From: Pseudopyrenochaeta lycopersici
Lineage: Eukaryota > Ascomycota > Dothideomycetes > Pleosporales > Pseudopyrenochaetaceae
Length of the DNA: 64,000 bases
Reading direction: 5' to 3'
Assembly: GCA_003313425.1 (NCBI GenBank)
Contig: NHZP01000023.1
Coordinates: forward strand, 620,001-684,000
Shown: positions 1 through 12,535 of the stretch, piece after piece
How the letters are laid out: each line of letters starts with the position of its first letter
Position numbering within the stretch: position 1 is the stretch's first letter
Translations under genes and position numbers: made by a program
The notes under the pieces: generated by a model
The model's database searches: none
Seen by the model: only the letters and a program-made list of their open reading frames with translations
What the model was told of the DNA's origin: nothing

Positions 1-7
1 GGTACGT

Positions 8-822
8 TCAATCTTTTTTCAGTGTGGTCTTAAAGCCATAGTAAGCTTGCTCCATGTCGAATTGAAACTCGCGTGCCTGCTCGTCGTTCAACTTCTCGGC
101 GGCGCGCATCTGATTTAGCGTAATCAGCCACTGCACGATCTTGCCCTTGCTCTCGAACTCCTTGTCTGTGACCTTGTTGACTGCCTGTATGATCTCGACC
201 AACAGCGGATGTAAAGTGTCCTTCTCCACAAGGCCAATCTTGATAGCGTCGAGCAAGGTGATGAAGGTTTCGGTCGCGTTGACCACGAGTGTCGCGTCGG
301 CGAAGTCGCCCTGCTGGGCTGGCTTGGAGGGTCCTTGTTCCACAGTAGCCGGGATACCAACGCGCAGTCGTTCGGTGGCTCGGGGGCATTCCATCTGGCC
401 CAATGTCAGCCGAGGACGGGCAACTGCCGCCAGTGCCTACATACATGCCATTCCTTTGTGAACTGCTCCAAGTCGCCAAACGCCCTGGCAACCGTGTCGT
501 TTGCAAGATTGGACTTGTATTGCTTCAATAGCCTGCTACATGTCTCGGTGTAGTCGGCCTCGGCGATTGAGTCCTTCAGATAGGCCTTCTCGATAGCGTC
601 GACCGTGACGATGATACTATAGATCTCGGCCAAGGAATCGTTCAGATCTCGCTCGGCATTTGTCGTAGACAGCTTGACTTCCTGGACATGGGAAAATCAG
701 CGGTTGGCCCAGGCCCGTAGCATGACAGCACTGCGTACCTCGTCGAGGCTGATGGTTGCCGAGAGCGCAGCGCGCGGAATATACGGCGTCGGCGCGTAGG
801 CCAGCTGTCGGTTGCCGTACAT
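8..822 (-). CDS. VPS28: ESCRT-I subunit Vps28
   Basis: Vps28 is a core ESCRT-I subunit. It acts at the endosome and helps sort ubiquitinated membrane proteins into multivesicular bodies. Exons read 822-739, 681-445 and 394-8. All junctions are phase 0 with GTACGC and GTATGT donors, giving about 235 aa, close to the family's usual length (about 240). The N-terminus (MYGNRQLAYAPTPYIP) is the typical fungal Vps28 start. The first half matches the core that binds Vps23/Vps37. The last about 105 residues form the C-terminal helical domain that contacts ESCRT-II. The start is set by that conserved N-terminus. It is divergent from NOC2, with only about 190 bp between the two starts, so they share a promoter region. 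Family assignment is secure; splice sites were read by eye. Confidence 0.93.
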
Positions 823-1013
823 GCTGTGTGGGCGTGGACGAAGGCTGGAGCTCTGTGCAAGACTGTGGACAGCTGGTGGTGCCCGTGGCCTGCCCAAGCA
901 CCCGGGCACGGAGCCGCAGACCCTGTAAGTCTTGGCAGAACTTTTTTGATGCGAGCTAGTTTTTTTGAACGGCAGCGCTTGAACTTGCCAACAACGCCTG
1001 TCGCGCCGCCAAA

Positions 1014-3398
1014 ATGCCCGTGTCAAAGGCAACGAAGAAGTTTGAGAAGAACAAGCTGCACGATGTCATCAAGAAGCGCAAGGATGTCGCCAAAATCAAG
1101 CAGAGAAAACAGATGGACATCAAGAAGAAGGAACGCAAAGCCAGAGACAATGCCAAAGCCGAGGCCCTCGAAACCGATGCCTCCCAGAAGCCTGCCGCCA
1201 ATCGCGTGAAAGACGATGGCTTCGGCGAAATGTCCATGGACCAGTTCTTCCAGGGCGGCTTCCAAATACCAGAGATGAAGAAGAACCGTTCGACCAAGCA
1301 GCAGACTGGCAAGCGAAAACGTACACCTGTCGAGGGCGAGGGCGAGGGCGATGGGGCGAACGAGGTACATGCAGCTGCCGACGAGTCCGGCTCAGATAGC
1401 GACTCGGGCGACGACGAAGATGCACATAAGGAGCAGCTCGCTGGGCTGGCGCAGAAGGACCCCGAATTCTACAAGTACTTGAAGGAGAATGATGCGGAGC
1501 TTCTAGACTTTGCAGAAGATGCAGACCTGGCCGAGATCGATGCTCTGAGCGCCAGTGAAGACGAGACGACGCCCAGGAAGAAGCAGAAATCAGAGGATGT
1601 CTCCGAGGATGAGAGTGAAGCAGCGCTTAGTAATGAGCTCACGAGGAAGACTGTCCTGAAGTGGAAAACCTCCATGGAAACCAAGTCATCACTGAGAGCT
1701 ATGAAAGAGGTTGTCCTCGCTTTCCGTGCTGCAGCGCATCTGAACGATGAGGAAGGCAAGAAGTACCGGTACTCAATATCTGACCCAGACGGTATGCTCG
1801 CTCCTCGCAGACATTTTCTTGATAATGAACTGATATCCTGCAGTCTATCACGAGGTCCTTGTAACTACATTGCAGCTTGTGCCCAAGGTCTTAGAACATC
1901 ACTTACCAGTCAAGGAGTCTGCTGTAGGCAAAATGTGAGAAACATATTTAAACATTCCAAGGAATAAGCTAATCAAACCAGCCGCGTTTCTACCGACTCC
2001 AAAAAGTTTCGCACACTCACGCCACTTCTCAAGTCACATACAGTCTCTATGCACCATCTCCTCGAGAACTTGTCTGATGCATCAACACTCCGAATGACTT
2101 TGGATTCATTGTCAAGCCTATTGCCTTATATTCTCTCCTTCAAGAAGGTCGTTAGGGAGGTCATTAGATCAGTTGCCTCTGTATGGGCAGACTCGGCAAA
2201 CAATGAAATGACTAGGCTATCTGCCTTCCTGGTCCTCCGACGTTTGTTAGTCATTGCCGACCCAAGCATCCGCGAGGCTGTCTTGAAGCAAGCCTATCAA
2301 GGACTTGTCAAGGGTGCAAGAAACACTACGATACACAACATCCAAGGCATTAATCTTATGAAGAACACCGCCTCGGAGCTGTGGGGTATCGATCCCACTG
2401 TCGGTTACACAACCGGCTTTGGCTTCATACGCCAACTTGCAATTCACTTGCGGACAAGTATTACCAACAAAACAAAAGACTCCTACAAGACAGTCTACAA
2501 CTGGCAGTACATCCATTCGCTGGACTTCTGGTCTCGCGTAGTAGCCGCGCATTGCGAAACTCTTCGCGAAGCAGAATCCGGCAAGTCGTCACCTCTGAGA
2601 CCACTCATCTATCCCATCGTTCAAGTCACGCTGGGGGCGATGCGCCTCATTCCCACTGCGCAGTACTTCCCTCTTCGCTTCCAGCTTATTCGTTCACTCC
2701 TTCGTATCTCCTCCGCAACCTCGACTTACATTCCTCTCGCGCCCGCACTGGTCGAGGTCCTCAGCTCCGCAGAGATGAAGAAGCCCCCGAAACCTAGCAC
2801 GCTGAAGTCACTCGACTTCAGCACCACTATCAGAGCAACGAAGGCTTACCTACGAACACGCGTCTACCAAGACGGCGTCGGTGAGCAAGTTGCAGAGCTA
2901 CTTGCTGAATTTTTCGTCCTATGGGCAAAGAACATAGCATTCCCTGAACTCGCCTTGCCTGTAATTGTAATGCTCAAGCGGTGGGTAAAAGCCATGATTA
3001 AGAAATCCAGCGGCAACAGGAATGCCAAGATAAGTTCCCTTGTCGGACTGCTTGTTCAGAAGCTCGAGGCAAACTGTCGTTGGATCGAGGAGAAGCGCGC
3101 AAAGATCGATTTTGCACCCAACGATCGCGCGGGCGTGGAAGGTTTTCTCAAGGATGTAGAGTGGGATAAGACCCCGCTCGGTGCATATGTTGCAGGGCAA
3201 AGGAAGTTGAGAGATCAAAAGGCGAAACTGCTTGAAGATGCGAGGAAAACGGAAGACAAGAAACGAAACGAAGCGGAGAGAGCAGACAAAGAGGAAGGAT
3301 TGGAGATGTTTGACGATGATAGCGAAGCTGAGGACTTCGATAAGGTTAGTGATGAGGAAATGGACGATGATGACGAAGAGAGCGAGGACGAAGAATAG
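1014..3398 (+). CDS. NOC2: Nucleolar complex protein 2 (Noc2), ribosome assembly
   Basis: Noc2 forms heterodimers with Noc1 and Noc3 that accompany pre-60S particles from nucleolus to nucleoplasm. Exons are 1014-1791, 1844-1934 and 1982-3398. The splice phases join correctly and give about 761 aa (yeast protein about 710). The N-terminus is Lys-rich, followed by acidic stretches around residues 110-200. The Noc2 domain covers about residues 220-640, including the segment LSFKKVVREVIRSVASVW and the NWQYIHSLDFWSRVVA region typical of the family. The C-terminus is a charged Lys/Glu helix ending in a Glu/Asp tail. The middle 91-nt exon is easily missed; without it the reading frame breaks at both ends. 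Confidence in the family is high. Confidence 0.94.
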
Positions 3399-6300
3399 AT
3401 GATAACATTATCCATTGGAGACTAGTATCTGGGAAAAGCACGTGTAACATAATTCTTGAATATTTTCAATCAACTTTCCAGTTGATGAAAAAATAAAGAG
3501 CAGAAGTCAATCAGCTACGCGCATTTGCCTGTCTCTAGTACCGTCACGAATCGCCACTGCATGGGCTCCCCGCTTCCTGCTTCTCTATTTGTGCGTGAGT
3601 TCTTTCTTGACTTCAGGTTCAAGATTAACCTTGCTACCTTTCCTGTGACCTCAAGCATCCTATCCGCCTTCATCCTGACAACAGCAATGGTCCTACCCGC
3701 ATAGTCTTGCATTTGTAGGATTTTCATCCGTGTGACAGTTTTATGGAGATAAATGTGCATGAATTTAACCACTTACATATGACCACGCAGCACCCATAGC
3801 CCCTATATTTTCATGTTTGACACAAAATTGTCTCTCCCACAGTCTCCAGTGTTCTGATACAGTTCTGACTGTTTGGCCGGAGTGGGCCCAACTCCTGTGC
3901 CCACACCTTGAATCCCCAAAGAATGGATACTGTAGCCACGGACGACAAGGCTAAGACACTGACGGTGCACCTGCACCCTCAATGTCGAGCGCCAAAGTCT
4001 AGCAAGAGAGGCACCAAGGTTTAGTGGCGACACATCCACTCTTCGCACGACGAGTGCGTACACAAGATGCACACCATACGTCCTATTCGGCCCCATACTC
4101 CGATAAGCAGCTAAGTACCCAGATAGTGCCCCATGCCTTCCTCCTATCACTCTAACCGAACCTTAACTCAATGAATTCCTTGCAGTTTAGGCTTAGGATA
4201 TCTACCACTTCTATGGGTGCATCTACCACGTACCTACATAGTTTATCTTCCTTTTCAAACGCCCTACAGCCTCCAGGCTTGGCAGGGTTGACATTGTCCT
4301 CACTTATCCTTCTCAATCCACACCTAGTTCCTCCCGTTCTTGGGGTGTGGTCTTAGCCTATAATGCCGCGATAGAGCACTTCAGACTGTTAGATTATGCA
4401 ATCTTCAGGCATTATGTTATCATTCAAGTATAGGTCTAATTGTCAAAGCGTCTTCTAGGCGCTGTCAACGAGTGTGAGTGAGAAAAGAGGCTATGTTTCG
4501 TATAACGGTCGCTTCTGGTTGTTGCTTTTGCAGGGCTACCTCCTTAGTCGAGACTGTCGAATCAGCTACAACATTTCGCTTACGCATCTCAGCCATGTGC
4601 AAGTGTGCGTTGCGGCTACTCCCTAACGGTCAGCTTTAGTCAACCGGCCCCCAAAATGTGGTTGAAATGTGAACAGCCTTGTGGAAGCGGCACGCGGTAA
4701 TGTCAGGGGGTCGGATCGCAACCGCAAATGCGGCTTACAAAACTGGCAATAACTTACCATTAAGGGAGACTAGTCACAGTAGTTGTCTACACAAGACAAA
4801 AAGTAAACATACTTAGAATAGATTAGGAGACTCGTGTAGATCGCTGAGAAGGAAGGGGCTTTCTCCAAGCCTGGTCTTGCTTTCTCAATATGGAGGCTGG
4901 CCAGCCTACCCCTTTAAATACTTCGTGGCGTGGAGCCACGTTCGATGATTTGTCCAGGCAGTCCTCCTGACAGGTGTTGTACAAGGACCGACATGAGTTG
5001 TTACAAAGAATCAGGGGAAAATAGGAGAAAGAGGTCCTGGCAGTCGGCACATAGCCTTGTCACTTTGGGGTCTATTTCAATGGGTGCAATACAAGAAATG
5101 CTTGATTTGTGACTTGCTACCCCCTTTTCCGACCCAAACAGCCTCGTTTGTTTAGTAAGCCCTTTCAACAAACATAATTATGGAAATAAAGCGATTTGGT
5201 ACTATTTGAGAATGGGGAGAGGAGAGCGCAATGAGGCATCTGAGCGAGTGAGACAAGCCCTGATGTGGGAAAAACCACCGGTACTGTCAATATTTTGCAG
5301 GTGTACCGCCTAAACTGCACAATATGCTCGAAAACTGTCGACTTAGATCAGTCCATAGTTCAAAAAATTGTTCCAAACTCTCGCTGCGCAAATCCTTGAG
5401 TGGCCCTGACATGGTCTCAATCCAATCCCAGGAGTAAGTGCTTCGACGCTTTAGGCTGGGCCGCAAAGCAGCATCGAAATTCTCTCTTGAGGGAATCTGA
5501 GAGCAAGGGCAAGGACACGAAACATCTTGACATTATTCGCTGAGTTTGTAACTTGCAGTGGGAACGAGATGCATTCTGCACCATGGTCTATTTTCGTAAA
5601 ACAGGGTGAGGTGTGGCAGCGCCGGGAGCATGGACGTGAGATCCGCACGTGGATGACGGAAACCTGAGCTAACGTCTTACCCACCTTGAGGAAAGCGGGC
5701 CTGCATGGAAGATTTTGTCTGACTGGTGTAGAAGGTAAAGGGAAGACTGAGAGGAAGGGATGAAGTGGAGTGTTTCGGGGACTAATGCGGGGACTATTCT
5801 GGAAGCTTGGGGCTGTGGAGGGTGCTAGCGTGGTGCTTGTTGCGAGGCAGGAGCCTCGTGCTTCGGGGAGAAGTCAATAAGTATTTTGCTGCTAGTGTTG
5901 TTTACATGCTTCCGAAGGAGAACGTGGCGGAAATATCGAATATGCTTCTTGAAATGCTGAACAGAATGCAGGAGACAAGCGTTCCCGTCTGGCGTTGCAC
6001 GACTACAAAGTCCGCAACTCATGGCATTTTGACATTCACTGCCCGCCAAACGCATATGCGCCAGCACTTGCTGTCAGACCCTGTCACCGAGCCGTTGTGC
6101 GCATTTCGGAACCGAATCTTCTCATCGCTTGTACATGCTGAGATTCGAAGCGAAGCCAGGGTATGCAATGTGGACCTCAGTCAGCCAATTGAGGGTGACA
6201 AACAATCCACCTTATTGGACAAACCCTGGACCACTGCCATTCCAATATGCAATTTAGATGCAAAGCCTCAGCCCCCTGCAGCTGAATCCATCCACTTGCA

Positions 6301-6742
6301 GCTGTTTCCCGTATGCGATCAATTACGAAACGCTCTCCAGAAAACGTGGAGGGGCGGGGATCAAGACGGCTGCGCACGCTAGATGCGTGACAGGGAGGTT
6401 ACCGGTGTGCGCACCATATCAGTCAGGATGAAGATGCCATGCTTGACGAGGTGGCTCACCAGTGTCAGTGAGACATGCGGATGCAGGACTAATCGTGGTA
6501 GACGGCATGTGCTGTGCTTGCATGCTTGGCTTTTGTTGCCGCTGGTACTGGTGCTGACTGCGATAGGCGGTAGACCTGAGTCTGACGTCTGCACAGAACG
6601 GTCGGTTCGGCTTGGGAAGTCGTGTATATAAGATTAATATAAAATAGGCGGTGGAGTGTCACCTCCGGTACACTGGCTAAAACAACTCGGAAGTACAAAA
6701 AGGTCAGCTTGACTTCGACTCTTCGACCTGTCTGCTCCTACA
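3399..6742. other. Gene-poor intergenic region, 3.3 kb
   Basis: Between NOC2 and the Zn2Cys6 regulator I found no convincing gene. The open frames present (85 aa at 3515-3772 minus, 115 aa at 3803-4150 minus, 191 aa at 5807-6382 plus) show no domain, signal peptide or conserved motif. They lie in sequence with frequent stops in neighbouring frames. No terminal repeats, transposase remnants or tRNA boxes were seen. The right end, from about 6600, is the promoter of the regulator. The rest may be ordinary spacer or decayed repeat DNA. Confidence 0.55.
6625..6632 (+). promoter_or_regulatory. TATA box of the Zn2Cys6 regulator gene
   Basis: TATATAAG lies 111-118 bp before the ATG at 6743, a normal distance for a fungal TATA element. 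The call rests on motif and position only. Confidence 0.5.
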
Positions 6743-8185
6743 ATGTCTTTTATACCATCGACCTCGCAGTGGCAGAGCTCTATGGTACTAGACCGCTCGA
6801 CATCAACTTCCATCATGTCTTCCCCAACCTCAGCACCCAAGTCGGCTTTGTCGAACAAAGAACGGAGACCCAAGCTCAGGGCATCGTGTGATGCCTGTGC
6901 GGCTTCGAAGGTCAAATGCAATAAGGAGCATCCGATATGCGCTCGTTGCTCTACAAACGGCTCGCAATGCATCTATGGAGTCTCAAGAAAGCACGGCAAG
7001 CCGGGTCGGACAAGGAAAAAAAACCCAGACGGGACGCCCTTCATCAAGGCCTCGAAACAGCGCCCGTCACCAGACGGTAGTGAGTTCGGCAAATTTAGGA
7101 TTCGGCCTGAACCAATTCTTCAGCCTCTTCCAGACATGGAGACCGCTTCGAGCTGGTCCTCCAATTGGTCCTCCACACCGAGCTTACCAGGTACTCCTGA
7201 ATTCGAATTCGAGATGACGCCCGAGCCATTCTACATGGACCCTTCAGATCTAACTTTTATGGACGACATACTTTTGCCCACTGCACAGCTCGAGCCAGAA
7301 CCAATGCAGAACATCGAGCCCGAACTTACATTCCGAGATCCCTTTGCAAAGAGGCAGTCCGTACAGCTCAATCTACCCGATCTCCAGGCCTTGAAGGACT
7401 TCATCGGAGGCGACATCGTGAACCCAATGGACTACACGTTCAAAAATACAGCGGCCGTCGACGCCTTCCACTCCTTCTCTTCCACATCGACGCCACAGAG
7501 CCCAAAGAGTGGTTCCATGGATAGTCGCAACCCCATGCGCGTCAGCATTTCGATGCCAACATCACACTGCTGCTATACGCTTGCCTATTCCACTCTTGAA
7601 AGTCTACGCGTCATCGGCTCAGACTCTCCACAAAACCATCCACAAGTTGAGCTAAAGTCTCTTGACTCGGTACTGTCCATCACCAAGCTCGGCGTGCAAA
7701 GCGTGTTGCAGTTGCTTCACTGCCCATGCTCGTCCGACCCTCACCTCGCGATGCTGTACTCAAGCATAACCTCCAAGATCTTGACCTGGTATCAAATTGC
7801 CGCAGGGGTTAATGTCACAGCTTCGTCAGGAAAGTCGGTATCGCCCTCGCTGAGCAGTAGCTCCTACGCCTCCACACCATCGTCGTCGGGCTTTTCGTCA
7901 CCTCTTTCTACGCCTCTGGGTGAGAGTGACATGACGTTCAATATCCAGGTGCAACCACTACGCTTTGGTTTGTATGAATTTGACGAGGCGCAGCAGGAAA
8001 GGCTGAGGAGGCAGGTGGTGCTTCGCGAGCTAAAGAAGTGTGGTCAGCTAGTTGATGCGCTTGCGAATTGGAGAGGCGACGGGTTGAGCGAGCAGGCAGA
8101 GTTTCTGTACGATGTTCTGGGTGCGTGGTTGAAGAGCGAGCTATACAGGACAGTGAGGGAGGTTGAGGGCGTTGATGGGCTTTGA
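6743..8185 (+). CDS. AflR-like Zn2Cys6 transcription factor
   Basis: Single-exon gene, 480 aa. A Zn2Cys6 binuclear cluster lies at residues 49-76 with spacing C-x2-C-x6-C-x6-C-x2-C-x6-C. It is followed by a basic segment (RKHGKPGRTRKK) matching the AflR/sterigmatocystin-regulator subclass. The middle is Ser/Pro-rich and acidic, a likely activation region. The C-terminal half contains the AflR-type regulatory segment beginning near SHCCYTLAYSTLESLRVI (about 272-290) and an LRRQVVLRELKKCGQLVDAL helix. AflR itself controls aflatoxin/sterigmatocystin clusters, but relatives control many pathways. No polyketide synthase, NRPS or other biosynthetic core gene lies in this window, so the target is unknown. 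The nearest neighbour is a peroxisomal acyl-CoA transporter. The ATG fits the upstream TATA element. DNA-binding role is secure; pathway is not. Confidence 0.88.
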   Translation: MSFIPSTSQWQSSMVLDRSTSTSIMSSPTSAPKSALSNKERRPKLRASCDACAASKVKCNKEHPICARCSTNGSQCIYGVSRKHGKPGRTRKKNPDGTPFIKASKQRPSPDGSEFGKFRIRPEPILQPLPDMETASSWSSNWSSTPSLPGTPEFEFEMTPEPFYMDPSDLTFMDDILLPTAQLEPEPMQNIEPELTFRDPFAKRQSVQLNLPDLQALKDFIGGDIVNPMDYTFKNTAAVDAFHSFSSTSTPQSPKSGSMDSRNPMRVSISMPTSHCCYTLAYSTLESLRVIGSDSPQNHPQVELKSLDSVLSITKLGVQSVLQLLHCPCSSDPHLAMLYSSITSKILTWYQIAAGVNVTASSGKSVSPSLSSSSYASTPSSSGFSSPLSTPLGESDMTFNIQVQPLRFGLYEFDEAQQERLRRQVVLRELKKCGQLVDALANWRGDGLSEQAEFLYDVLGAWLKSELYRTVREVEGVDGL

Positions 8186-8643
8186 GTATCTTCACAGACC
8201 CAATTAATTTCTCTACATCTTGCAATCAGTAGTGCATGGGAGGCTGCGTTTTTGTTTTGGCGAGACGGTATCCGTCGCTCATTCCTCATAGACGGGTTTG
8301 AACTGGACATGATTGTATATACGAAAAGTTACGACCCCACAAATCCTTGCTATTCGCAGCCTTACAGCTTAATGAACATATAGGGGCGAGCACAAGCCTA
8401 TTGCTGTGGGATCTTGACGTACGACTACATTGGCACGATGTTTGTCGATCCACTCAACCCCAGATGTTCCCCCCGGCTTTTGCGCCGCACGTGGCGCCTT
8501 TCACATGCCTCGGCTCAACCCATGGCACGCTTCACGAGCGCTCACATGCAAGGAACCGTCATACTCGCTCGCAGAAGGCCGCCTTTGATGCTCCAAGCAA
8601 CCCGACATGCGATGCTGCCCTGAGGGCATCTTTATGGCTCACA
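8186..8643. other. Intergenic, upstream of the ABCD transporter
   Basis: This 458-bp spacer is open in frame with the transporter back to about 8347. It lacks the family's conserved features and contains an in-frame ATG at 8464, so a longer N-terminus is possible but unlikely. Nothing else was recognised. Confidence 0.5.
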
Positions 8644-11153
8644 ATGGCCGCTCAATCCACGTTACGACAGCCGCATGACCCGCTGCTGGCTCTCTACGAC
8701 CACTATGCCACGCTTCTCAAGACCCGCGTCAGAGGCGCGTCGAGGCTCACGAAGCTTCTGTCAACAATCACGCTTCTTTTGACGATTATCGGTACGGGCT
8801 ATGGAGGGCGCAGGTGGTACAAGAAGAGAAATGTGGAGAAGGAGACAGGGCGACGGCTGTTGAGGCGGAACTCGGGGCTCAAGAACAAAGATGGGTCAAG
8901 AACGATTTACGTCCCGTACCGCGACTCGACGTCTAAGGTGGTCATTAATCCCACGAAGCCAACGACCTTCGATGCCCACCGTAGACTCTTCCTCCAGCCT
9001 CCTCGCGCTGCCCGCATGGCCGATGCCAGCAACCTCCAGGCACCGCCGCCGCAGACAAAGCCGGGCTTGAACCTCGCATTTCTGCATCAGTTCCTGAGCC
9101 TGCTGAACATCATGATCCCGAGGTGGAATAGCAAAGAGACGGGTCTGCTGGTCAGCCACAGCGTATTCCTGATGCTGCGGACATACCTTTCCCTTGTCGT
9201 TGCCCGTCTCGATGGAGAAATTGTAAGAGACCTTGTTTCGGGCAATGGCAAGGCGTTCCTGTGGGGCATTTGCAAGTGGCTCGGCGTTGGCACTTTCTCG
9301 TCGTACACGAATGCAATGATCAAGTTCCTGCAGAGTAAGGTCTCGATCGCCTTTCGGACACGGCTCACCCGGTACATCCACGACTTATACCTGAATGACC
9401 ACCTCAACTATTACAAGTTGTCAAATCTGGACGGCGGCGTCGGAGTCGGTGCAGACCAGTATATCACACAGGATTTGACCTTGTTCTGTGCGAGTGCTGC
9501 CAGCTTATACTCGAGCCTGGGGAAGCCTTTTGTGGATCTCTGTGTGTTCAACTATCAGCTATACCGATCGCTGGGTCCATTAGCTTTGACCGGTCTGCTA
9601 AGCAATTACTTCCTTACCGCAACCATCTTGCGACGATTGTCACCTCCATTCGGCAAGCTAAAGGCTGTTGAGGGACGACGAGAAGGAGAGTTCCGTGCTC
9701 TGCACTCACGACTCATCGCCAACGCCGAGGAAGTGGCTTTCTACGGCGGCGATCAAATGGAAAAGCATTTCCTCGAACGTGGTTTCAAGGACCTCAAGCA
9801 CTGGATGGAAGGCATTTATAGCCTAAAGATTCGCTATAACATGCTTGAAGATTTTGTATTGAAGTATTCATGGTCAGCCTTTGGATACCTCATCACCTCC
9901 CTCCCTGTCTTCTTGCCCGCTTGGGGCGGCCTAGGTGGTGCCCCTGAACTTTCAGGAGGTGAAAAGACACATCGAGAACGGAGCCGCATGAAAGATTTCA
10001 TCACAAACAAGCGACTCATGCTATCGCTCGCTGACGCTGGCGGGCGCATGATGTACAGCATTAAGGATCTCTCTGAGCTTGCAGGCTACACGTCGAGAGT
10101 TTATACGCTCATCAGCACCCTCCACCGTGTCCATGCAGACGCATACTACCCACCTCCCGGCACACGACCAGAGCTCTACTCTGTCTCCGACATCCAAGGC
10201 ACAGTGCACAAAGGCTTTGACGGCCTCCGCCTCGAGCATGTACCCGTCGTCGCACCAGCCCTTCATCCTATGGGTGGCGAAGAGCTCCTCGAATCGCTCT
10301 CCTTCATTGTTCATTCGGGCGAGCATCTCCTCATCACTGGACCTAACGGATGCGGAAAAAGCGCTGTGTCTCGAATCGTCGCAGGTCTTTGGCCCACATA
10401 CCGCGGCCTCGTTTCCCGCCCACGCAGCATAGGCGTAGATGGCATCATGTTCCTCCCTCAACGTCCGTATCTCTCCACTGGCACACTGCGCGATCAAGTC
10501 ATTTATCCTCACACCGACGCCGACATGAAGGATGCCGACCGGCGTGATCATGAACTGAGCAGTATATTAGAAGAGGCGAGACTGGGGTATATTCCCGATA
10601 GAGAGGGTGGTTGGGACACGAAAAAAGTGTGGAAAGACGTCTTCAGCGGAGGCGAAAAGCAGAGAATGGGGATTGCGAGATTGCTGTATCACGAGCCGAG
10701 GTATGCGTTTGTGGATGAGGGAACCAGTGCCGTTAGTAGCGATGTCGAGGGATTGCTCTATGAGAGGGCGAAGGCGAAGGGAATAAGTAGGTCTTCTCTT
10801 CTTGTTCAAGGCACAATCAAGACTGACTTTTACTTACAGCACTTATCACAATATCAACACGCGCCTCTTTGAAGCGCTACCATACTTACACTCTCACGCT
10901 CGGTCTCGGCGACCATGGTGACGAATGGGAGTTTCAGCGCATTGGCACCGAGTCCGAGAAATCGAGCGTTGAGAAAGAGCTTGCTGAACTCAGAGAGAGG
11001 CTTGCCAAGGTTGAAGAGTGGAAGAGCAGGAGGCAGGAGATTGAGGATGAACTGAACAAGGTTTGGATGAGCAATGGCGAGGAATTGGCACCTCCACCGT
11101 ACATGGTGGACGAAGATGGTGATGGAGTGGTCGAGGAAGGGACTGATGAGTGA
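8644..11153 (+). CDS. Peroxisomal ABC half-transporter, ABCD/Pxa type
   Basis: ABCD half-transporters dimerise in the peroxisomal membrane and import long-chain acyl-CoAs for beta-oxidation. Exons are 8644-10786 and 10840-11153 (donor GTAGGT, acceptor TTACAG), giving about 818 aa. The N-terminus has a hydrophobic helix (about 33-50). The transmembrane domain spans about 130-480 and includes an EAA-like segment EEVAFYGGDQMEKHF. The nucleotide-binding domain has Walker A GPNGCGKS (about 566-573), ABC signature FSGGE (about 667), Walker B ending YAFVDEGTSA, and the switch His missing from the usual position only if the intron is ignored: splicing restores GITLITISTRASLKRYH. The C-terminus is a charged coiled coil. 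The start was chosen at MAAQSTLRQPHDP; an upstream in-frame ATG exists at 8464. Sequence alone does not settle Pxa1 versus Pxa2. Confidence 0.9.
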
Positions 11154-11318
11154 GAGAGTCAGGAAGACAGGATGTGTATATCACGCAGATTCGGTGAGCG
11201 CATACGCCATTATTAGTTTCGCCATTCTTCAACCTAAAGATAGCCCCATTTTCACAATTCTCTCTACTCTTTCGGTCGAGATCTGAAGATCACACTTTGT
11301 CGGCCCAACCCTCTGGGC

Positions 11319-12535
11319 CTAGTCAAGACTCTGGATTTGCACCTTGATTGCCCCAGTCTTAGGGTCCGCCGCCGTCTTGAACGCCTCGACAGCATCTTCA
11401 AGCTTGAATCTATGCGTGACCAGCTTGCTCAGATCAATGACTCCGCTCTTGACCAACCGGATTGCTTTTGGCCATGTGTTACAATACCGGTATTGGAATT
11501 GGAGATCGACCTCCCGTGTGCTCAACCTCATGAATGGGATCTTCATCTCGTTCTTGCCAACGCCGATGACGAACACCTTTCCCCCGAATTTGACCGTTTG
11601 GATCGCGCCGTTGATGCTCGATTCGACGCCTGTGCACTCCATTGCTATGGCGGGCTCAACACCTTCCATCAATCCTACGATCGCTCTTTGAAAATCTTCT
11701 GCTGTGTGCGAAAACTCCACCTTGTGTGTAAGAACCTGCGGCACGAGCTCCTTTGCGAACTTCAGCCTACCCTCGTCAATGTCTGTGATGACCAACGGCG
11801 TCGCACCCGCAGCTTGACAGCATAACAACGTCACCAGGCCAATTGGCCCCGCGCCACAAACCACTACCGGATCACCCAGCCTCACGTTCGCCCTATCCAT
11901 GCCCGCCAGTGCGACACTAAGCGGCTCTAGCATCGAGCCATCTTCATAAGTCATGCTATCCGGAATCTTGTGGCACCACATCGCTGGATGCTTCAAGTAC
12001 CTGCGCAATAGACCAGTGACTGGTGGCGTAGAGAGAAATTGTACGCGCTCGCAGCCATTGTAGCGGCCGGTCAAGCAGGGCTCGCATTCGTGGCAGATGA
12101 TGTTTGGTTCGATTGCCACGCGGTCGCCGGGTTTTATCGAAGTTACGGAGGGGTGGACAGATAGGACTGTGCCAGCAGATTCGTGGCCTAGGACATGAGT
12201 ATCTTCAACAATCATCGGGCCTATGCAACCCTAGTGAAGTCGTCAGCATCTCAATCTTTCTGCTCTTTTGTTTGATGCCTGCCCGCTTTCGAGCTCCGAT
12301 CTCGAAAATTTAGCAGAATAGGAAGACCTACAGCATGCCAGAAATGGATGTCACTACCACAGATCCCCGTGCTCTTGACATTGAGTAAAACCTCCCCAGG
12401 CTTCAAGTCCCCACCCCTCTGCACCTCCTCCAAGCTTGGCTCAGCTTCTGCAACCCATAGATCATGTGCTGGATTTGTATAGACGCCAATGTTTGCTTTG
12501 GCGAGCTTGACTTCAGTCGTTGTTGCAGTACTCAT
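11319..12535 (-). CDS. ladA: L-arabinitol 4-dehydrogenase (NAD+, zinc MDR family)
   Basis: LAD oxidises L-arabinitol to L-xylulose in the fungal L-arabinose pathway. Exons are 12535-12332 and 12230-11319, phase 0, giving 371 aa. Catalytic-zinc residues are Cys59 (STGICGSD) and His84-Glu85 (GHE). The structural-zinc cysteines are 114, 117, 120 and 128. The Rossmann glycine motif is [11 protein letters not shown]. The segment [17 protein letters not shown] is characteristic of L-arabinitol dehydrogenases rather than xylitol or sorbitol dehydrogenases, which is why I prefer LAD to XDH. The start is the ATG giving [24 protein letters not shown]1 xylanase lies 6.5 kb away on the other strand, so the two are not a tight cluster. 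Substrate preference is inferred from family motifs. Confidence 0.93.

Noticed and set aside
5807..6382. 191-residue plus-strand open frame
   Set aside because: No domain, signal or conserved motif, and no spliceable extension. Overlapping minus-strand frames of similar quality suggest chance.
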